Source of the DNA: Streptomyces spectabilis
GTDB taxonomy: Bacteria > Actinomycetota > Actinomycetes > Streptomycetales > Streptomycetaceae
NCBI RefSeq assembly: GCF_008704795.1
Contig: NZ_CP023690.1
Span: 310,001-374,000, forward strand
Direction: 5' to 3'
Length of the DNA: 64,000 bases
The notes under the pieces are model-generated. The model saw only the letters and a list, made by a program, of their open reading frames with translations. It made no database searches and was not told the origin of the DNA. This document shows positions 59,266 to 64,000 of this stretch, in pieces (position 1 is the first letter of the stretch; the number at the start of each line of letters is the position of its first letter). Both the position numbers and the translations under genes were made by a program.

Positions 59266-60791
59266 CGACGAGCACGACGTCGGAGTCGTCAACATCCACT
59301 CCCCTCCTCGACCTCCAGGCCCTGGTGGTGGCGGTGCGCAGGCGCCGACGCCTCTGGTGCTCCCTGGCGCTCATCGGTTTCCTCGCCGGCGCGGCGGTGG
59401 CGTTCCTGCGGCCGCCGCCACCGGCCGCGATGACCAAGGTCCTCGTCGCGCACCAGGAGGACCAGCCGAACGACACCGGAACGCTGATCCGCACCGACGT
59501 CGAACTCCTCGGGACCACGCGGATCGCCGCCAAGGCCCTCCAGTCCCTCAAGTCGCCCCAGAAGCCTGAGGACTTCATGCAGGACTACCGGGGCACCGGC
59601 CTGACCAACAACCTGCTGCGGATCGACGTGACGGCCGACAGCGACACGGCCGCGGTGGCCCGGGCCAAGGCCCTCGCCGAGGCGTTCGTCGCGGACCACG
59701 TGCGGCGGCTGCGGAACGCGGCGAAGGCCGAGGCCACGGCCCTGCTGGAGCAGCGCGACCGCATGCGCAAGGAACTCGCCCAGGTCAATGAGGCGATCGG
59801 AGGCCGCTCGCCGGAGGGCGACCCGAAGACGTCGGCGAGCGTCGAGTCGCTCTTCGCCCGCAGGGCCGAGCTCAACTCGCGGATCGCCGACTTCGCCCAG
59901 CGCGCCGAGGAGGCACGTGTCGGCACGCCCAAGCTCATCGCCGGTACGCAGATCGTGGACGCCCCGCGCGCGGTGCCGCACTCCCTGCCCAAGGCCGCCG
60001 TCACCAACGCCGGGATCGGGCTCGTCCTCGGGCTCGTCCTCGGGCTCGCGGTGGCCGCGGTCGGCACGGTGGTGGCGGACCGCCCCGTACTGCGCCGGGA
60101 GATCTCGGCGAACCTGGGCGCCTCCGTCATCGCGGAGCTGCGTCGCGTGCCCCGCAGGTCGGTCAGCCCCTGGCGGACCCGGCGGACCCGGACGGCGCGC
60201 GAACGGGTCACCACGACCGTGGCCCGCGCCGTGCGCGGCTCGACGGAGCCGGTGTCGCTCCTCGAACTGGGCTGTGCGCACAGCACGAGCGTGATCGCCC
60301 TGAACGTCGCCAGGGCACTGGCGGCCGAGGGCCCCGTGGTGATCGTCGACGGGCTGCCGGGGCCGCAGCTCGCCGACTGCCCCAAGGAGTCGGGAGACCC
60401 GGACGTGGTCAGCGGCGAGGGCGTCGCGGCCGTGCCGCGTGAGACCCGGCGGCTCGGCGTCGGCTCGGTCGCGCCCGGCACCGCGTGGACCGACCTCCAG
60501 TACCTCGGCGGCCAGACGGTGCTCGTCGTGCGGGCCGGGCACGGCAGCGCCGCATGGCTGCACACCGTGGCGCGGCAACTCGCGGACCAGCGGATTCCGG
60601 TGATCGGCGTGGTGCTGATCGACCCCGATCCGCGGGACCGGACCGACGGCACCCTGTGGGACGGCCTGCACACCGCGCTGCGCGGCCGCTACGAGCGGCC
60701 TGCCCGGCAGAACGGGACGGGACAGCGGCGGACCGAGCGCCCTTCAGTGCCGGCCGCCCGGGTCCCGGACAACGACCAGGAGGCGCGCTAG
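59262..60791 (+). CDS. Wzz-type protein 2 with degenerate BY-kinase-like tail
   Basis: 509 aa from a GTG at 59262 overlapping the previous stop; a longer upstream frame lies inside the previous gene and is rejected. N-terminal helix (LWCSLALIGFLAGAAVAFLR), extracytoplasmic Wzz domain with a long coiled coil (EATALLEQRDRMRKELAQVN), a PxxP-type VPHSLPKAAVTNAG before the second helix (GLVLGLVLGLAVAAVGTVV). The C-terminal part looks like a bacterial tyrosine kinase (SVIALNVARALAAEGPVVIV, DGLPG) but its Walker A position reads LELGCAHSTS without the GK, and no Tyr-rich tail is present. Likely a non-catalytic partner. Confidence 0.85.
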   Translation: MTTSTTSESSTSTPLLDLQALVVAVRRRRRLWCSLALIGFLAGAAVAFLRPPPPAAMTKVLVAHQEDQPNDTGTLIRTDVELLGTTRIAAKALQSLKSPQKPEDFMQDYRGTGLTNNLLRIDVTADSDTAAVARAKALAEAFVADHVRRLRNAAKAEATALLEQRDRMRKELAQVNEAIGGRSPEGDPKTSASVESLFARRAELNSRIADFAQRAEEARVGTPKLIAGTQIVDAPRAVPHSLPKAAVTNAGIGLVLGLVLGLAVAAVGTVVADRPVLRREISANLGASVIAELRRVPRRSVSPWRTRRTRTARERVTTTVARAVRGSTEPVSLLELGCAHSTSVIALNVARALAAEGPVVIVDGLPGPQLADCPKESGDPDVVSGEGVAAVPRETRRLGVGSVAPGTAWTDLQYLGGQTVLVVRAGHGSAAWLHTVARQLADQRIPVIGVVLIDPDPRDRTDGTLWDGLHTALRGRYERPARQNGTGQRRTERPSVPAARVPDNDQEAR

Positions 60792-60794
60792 ACC

Positions 60795-62729
60795 ATGTGT
60801 GGCATCGCAGGCACTTACCGATGGCCGGACGGGAAGGCGGTGACCGACCGGCTCACCGACGTCCTCGCCCACCGCGGTCCGGACGGGGCGGGCCGGTACA
60901 GCCACCCCGTCGGTGACGGCGAGGTGCACCTCGGGCACCGCAGGCTCGCCATCATCGACCTGTCCGAGACCGGCGCCCAGCCGATGGTCTCCGACGGCCT
61001 GGTCCTGACGTACAACGGCGAGCTGTACAACGCGCCCGAGCTGCGGGCCGAGCTCGCGGCCGCCGGGGCGCGCTTCCGCGGGACCTCCGACACCGAGGTG
61101 GTCCTCGAGGCGTGGCGGCGCTGGGGCACGGACTGTCTGCCCCGGCTCCGCGGCATGTTCGCGTTCGGGATCTTCGACGAGCGCACCGGTGAACTGGTGC
61201 TCGCCCGCGACCAGTTGGGCATCAAGCCGCTGTTCCTGCTCCGGCGCGGCGAGGGTCTGGTGTTCGCCTCCGAGCTCAAGGCGCTCGCCGCCGTGACCGG
61301 CGGGTCCCTGGAGGTGGACCATGCGGCGCTCGTGGCCTCGCTCCTGTACTACTGGGTGCCGGACTCGCGCTGCGCGTTCCGCGAGGCGGAGAAGCTGCCG
61401 CCGGGGAGCTGGCTGCGGTGCGGGCCCGACGGCCGGGTGGAGCGCGGCCGCTACTGGAACCTGAAGGACGTCGCCGCCGAGGGCCAGGAGCGGGCCCGCA
61501 GCGGGGAGCAGCCGGACCTGGCCGCGATCGTGGAGGAGTCGACCCGCAAGCACCTGCTCGCCGACGTCCCCGTGGCGACCTTCCTCTCCGGCGGCCTCGA
61601 CTCCAGCTATCTGACGGCGCTCGCGGCGCGTCATCAGCCCGGCATCTCCGCCTACACGATCGGCTTCCGCGCCGAGGACGCCAAGTTCGAGGCGATGCCG
61701 GACGATCTGCGTTACGCGCGGCAGGTGGCCAAGCGGTTCGGCGTCGATCTGCACGAGATCGAGATCGCTCCGAACGTGCTCGACCTGCTGCCGCAGATGA
61801 CGTACAGCCTGGACGAGCCGATCGGCGACCCCGCTGCGATCAACACGTATCTGATCTGCCAGGCCGCGCGGGAGGCCGGGGTCAAGGTGATGCTCTCGGG
61901 GATGGGTGCCGACGAGCTGTTCGCCGGGTACCGCAAGCACCTGGCCAATCTGATCGCGCTGCGCTACCAGCGCGTCCCGCGGCCCCTGCGGCGCGGGATG
62001 TCGAGGGCCGTGGACCGGCTGCCGGTCGCCACGGCCCGCCGGGGGTACCGGTCGGTGCGGTTCGCGAAGCGGTTCCTCTCCTTCGCCGAGCTGCCGGAGG
62101 AGACCGCGTTCCGGCGCAGCTACACCATGTACGACCAGGACGAGCTGCTCGCCCTGATCGATCCGGACCTGGCCCCGGCGGTCGACGACGTGCTGACCGA
62201 GCACGCGGACGTCTACCGTGACAACGACCTCGACGACTTCGTCAACCGCATGTGCCTAGGCGACGCCCGGATGTTCCTGCCGGGCCTGAACCTCACGTAC
62301 ACGGACCGCTCCAGCATGGCCGCGTCGACCGAGGTGCGGGTGCCGTACGTGGACGTCGGGGTGGTCGAGGCGGCGTTCGCCGTGCCCGGCGACCGCAAGA
62401 TCGTCGGGCGGCAGGGCAAGGCCGTCCTCAAGGAGGCGGCCACCTCGATCCTGCCCCGGGAGATCGTGTACCGGCCCAAGGGCCTGTTCAGCGCCCCGCT
62501 GCGGGCGTGGATGAGCCGGGATCTGGCGCCACTGGTGCGCGAGGTGGTGCACGACGGCGTGCTCGTGAACTCCGGGCTGCTTCGCCGCGACGCGCTGGCG
62601 CGCATGGTCGCCGAGGACGCCGCCGGGCAGCGGGACTTCTCCAAGCATCTGTGGCATGTGCTGACCCTCGAGTACTGGTATCGCGGCGCGACCTCCGGGT
62701 CCGGCGACAACGCTCGCCTGACGGCGTAG
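60795..62729 (+). CDS. Glutamine-hydrolysing asparagine synthetase-like amidotransferase
   Basis: 644 aa, ATG 3 bp after the previous stop. Class II glutaminase domain with the nucleophile Cys2 (MCGIAGTYRW), HRGPDGAG, RLAIIDLS and TYNGELYNA, then the synthetase domain with the ATP-binding SGGLDSS (~residue 265) and later GMGADELFAGYRKH. In polysaccharide clusters such AsnB-like enzymes (WbpS-like) often transfer nitrogen to a sugar or uronic acid rather than to aspartate; here the position next to a uronic acid-forming dehydrogenase favours amidation of a sugar acid. That role is inferred. Confidence 0.92.
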   Translation: MCGIAGTYRWPDGKAVTDRLTDVLAHRGPDGAGRYSHPVGDGEVHLGHRRLAIIDLSETGAQPMVSDGLVLTYNGELYNAPELRAELAAAGARFRGTSDTEVVLEAWRRWGTDCLPRLRGMFAFGIFDERTGELVLARDQLGIKPLFLLRRGEGLVFASELKALAAVTGGSLEVDHAALVASLLYYWVPDSRCAFREAEKLPPGSWLRCGPDGRVERGRYWNLKDVAAEGQERARSGEQPDLAAIVEESTRKHLLADVPVATFLSGGLDSSYLTALAARHQPGISAYTIGFRAEDAKFEAMPDDLRYARQVAKRFGVDLHEIEIAPNVLDLLPQMTYSLDEPIGDPAAINTYLICQAAREAGVKVMLSGMGADELFAGYRKHLANLIALRYQRVPRPLRRGMSRAVDRLPVATARRGYRSVRFAKRFLSFAELPEETAFRRSYTMYDQDELLALIDPDLAPAVDDVLTEHADVYRDNDLDDFVNRMCLGDARMFLPGLNLTYTDRSSMAASTEVRVPYVDVGVVEAAFAVPGDRKIVGRQGKAVLKEAATSILPREIVYRPKGLFSAPLRAWMSRDLAPLVREVVHDGVLVNSGLLRRDALARMVAEDAAGQRDFSKHLWHVLTLEYWYRGATSGSGDNARLTA

Positions 62730-62745
62730 AAACAAGGGGACTTCG

Positions 62746-64000
62746 GTGAAACAGGTTGTGCAGAACTACAAGAGCGGCGAACTGGCGGTGCTCGACGTGC
62801 CGGTGCCGGGGTGCAAGCCGGGCGGTGTCCTGGTCAGGACCGCCTACTCGCTGATTTCCACCGGCACCGAGCTGATGAAGGTGTCCGAGGCCGGCATGTC
62901 GATGCTGGGCAAGGCCCGCTCGCGGCCCGACCAGGTGGCCAAGGTCATGCAGAGCGTGGCCACCAACGGGGTGCCCGCCACCTACCGCAAGGTCATGGGC
63001 AAGCTGGACTCGTACACGCCGCTCGGCTACTCACTGTGCGGGGTGGTCGAGCAGGTCGGCGCCGGGATCGACGACGTGAAGGTCGGCGACGTCGTGGCCT
63101 GCGCGGGCAACGAGCACGCGCTGCACGCCGAGCTGAACTGGGTGCCGAAGAACCTGTACACCCCGGTGCCGGACGGCCTCGCGCCGCGGCACGCCGCCTT
63201 CGGCACCGTCGGGTCGATCGCGCTGCAGGGCGTGCGCCAGGGCGAGCCGCAGCTCGGCGAGGTGGCCCTGGTCATCGGCCTCGGCCTGATCGGGCAGCTG
63301 GTGGTGCAGCTCCTCACCGCGTCGGGGGTCCGCGTCGTCGGCGTCGACCCGGACCCGGCGCGCTGCGCGCTCGCCGAGCGCCTGGGCGCTGTGAGCTGCG
63401 GCGATCCGGCGTCCGCCGCCGTGGAGGCCAGTGTCGTCGAGCTCACCGACGGCCACGGCGTGGACCAGGTGTACTTGGCCGCCGGTGGCGGCAGCAACCA
63501 CCCCGTCGAGCTGGCCGCCCACTTGAGCCGGGACCGCGGCCGGGTCGTCGACATCGGCAAGTGCCGTCTGGACCTGCCGTGGAACGCGTACTACGAGAAG
63601 GAGCTCGACGTCCGGTTCTCCCGCAGTTACGGCCCCGGGCGCTACGACCCGGAGTACGAACTGGCGGGCCGGGACTACCCGATCGGCTATGTGCGCTGGA
63701 CCGAGCGCCGCAATCTGGCGTGCTTCCTCGATCTCGTCGCCCGGGGCCGCGTCGACGTGGAGCCCCTGATCTCCCACATCGCCGACTTCGACGACGCCGT
63801 CACGACGTACCAGAGCCTCAAGGACGGCGAGCTGAAGGCCGTGGCCGTGCTGTTCCGCTACCCCGAGCAGGAGGTGGAGGCGGCGCCGCCGACGGTGGCC
63901 GTGCCTGCCGTGGACGTGAAGCCGGGTCCGGCACGGGCCACCAGGACACCGGTGCGTCTCGCGTTCGTCGGGGCGGGGAACTACGCGACGTCGATGCTCC
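62746..64000 (+). CDS. Two-domain oxidoreductase: zinc-type MDR plus Gfo/Idh/MocA (3' end outside window)
   Basis: 418 codons visible; GTG at 62746, 16 bp after asnB, with AAGGGGA upstream. Residues ~1-370 are a medium-chain dehydrogenase/reductase: AYSLISTGTELMKVSEAGMS, LGYSLCGVVEQVGAGIDDVK, VGDVVACAGNEHA, the nucleotide fold ALVIGLGLIGQLVVQLL, and VVDIGKC. After a Pro/Ala/Val linker (~390-405) a second Rossmann fold begins, VRLAFVGAGNYATSML, the start of a Gfo/Idh/MocA domain. This fused type is common in surface polysaccharide loci and is thought to modify sugars (WbpG/alginate-like clusters); the reaction is unknown. Cut by the window end. Confidence 0.88.
   Translation, partial: MKQVVQNYKSGELAVLDVPVPGCKPGGVLVRTAYSLISTGTELMKVSEAGMSMLGKARSRPDQVAKVMQSVATNGVPATYRKVMGKLDSYTPLGYSLCGVVEQVGAGIDDVKVGDVVACAGNEHALHAELNWVPKNLYTPVPDGLAPRHAAFGTVGSIALQGVRQGEPQLGEVALVIGLGLIGQLVVQLLTASGVRVVGVDPDPARCALAERLGAVSCGDPASAAVEASVVELTDGHGVDQVYLAAGGGSNHPVELAAHLSRDRGRVVDIGKCRLDLPWNAYYEKELDVRFSRSYGPGRYDPEYELAGRDYPIGYVRWTERRNLACFLDLVARGRVDVEPLISHIADFDDAVTTYQSLKDGELKAVAVLFRYPEQEVEAAPPTVAVPAVDVKPGPARATRTPVRLAFVGAGNYATSML

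Noticed and set aside
1..64000. CRISPR array, tRNA, rRNA or replication origin
   Set aside because: I saw no regularly spaced direct repeats, cloverleaf with a T-loop consensus, rRNA sequence or DnaA-box cluster. Small RNAs cannot be excluded by eye.

Overview
The window looks like a Streptomyces (or close relative) chromosome arm. GC is very high, third codon positions are almost all G/C, GTG/TTG starts are common, and the gene families are typical: modular PKS/NRPS, STAND/WD40 proteins, many IS remnants, and an actinobacterial exopolysaccharide locus. Both ends cut through genes.

Region A (1-21.6 kb, - strand) is an operon of three giant assembly-line genes. The first transcribed gene (21589-10910) is an NRPS/PKS hybrid, C-A(Gly)-PCP / KS-cMT-ACP / KS-DH-KR, with no AT domain. 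The second (10885-6416) is cMT-ACP / KS-ACP / TE, also AT-less, so the module KS-DH-KR//cMT-ACP is split over two proteins. The third (6423 to beyond position 1) begins like a loading module, KS(Ser)-AT(methylmalonyl)-ACP, then KS-AT-DH. The AT of this second module is decayed: its active-site Ser is gone and about 100 residues, including the specificity motif, are missing. The operon therefore mixes trans-AT and cis-AT logic, and the likely order of action (gene 3, then 1, then 2) differs from the gene order. No discrete trans-AT, MbtH, PPTase, regulator or resistance gene is visible, so the cluster continues to the left.

Region B (21.6-32.5 kb): a damaged Rieske oxygenase ORF and several transposon and kinase scraps are followed by a five-gene - strand operon (31.4-23.9 kb). 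It encodes a large helical protein, a HExxH metallopeptidase, two unknown proteins, and a DUF2272/peptidoglycan-binding/lysozyme-like protein. Two proteins share an acidic, disordered N-terminus with an 'SPF' motif. The operon is bracketed by two oppositely oriented, differently truncated IS5-family copies that share exactly 670 bp. It may be a cell-wall-targeting export or effector system, possibly injection-system related; that is inference.

Region C (32.5-46.1 kb) is a patchwork of accessory genes: DoxX-like protein, broken lipoprotein, HTH-STAND-WD40 protein, three small secreted proteins (two are paralogues), TmrB-like kinase, HTH/MarR regulator, an MFS transporter fused in frame to an IS21 IstA fragment, GrpB-like protein, ISL3 and WD40 remnants, and an intact IS256-family element with an 8-bp target duplication.

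Region D (46.1-52.9 kb) holds a cyanate locus (cynR divergent from cynT-cynS-deaminase), a secreted alpha/beta hydrolase, and a divergent MFS exporter / XRE regulator pair with a strong palindrome between them.

Region E (53.8-64 kb, + strand) is a tightly coupled exopolysaccharide operon: initiating sugar-phosphate transferase, nucleotide-sugar dehydrogenase, GT4 glycosyltransferase, two Wzz-type proteins with degenerate kinase-like tails, an AsnB-type amidotransferase, and a two-domain oxidoreductase cut by the window end.
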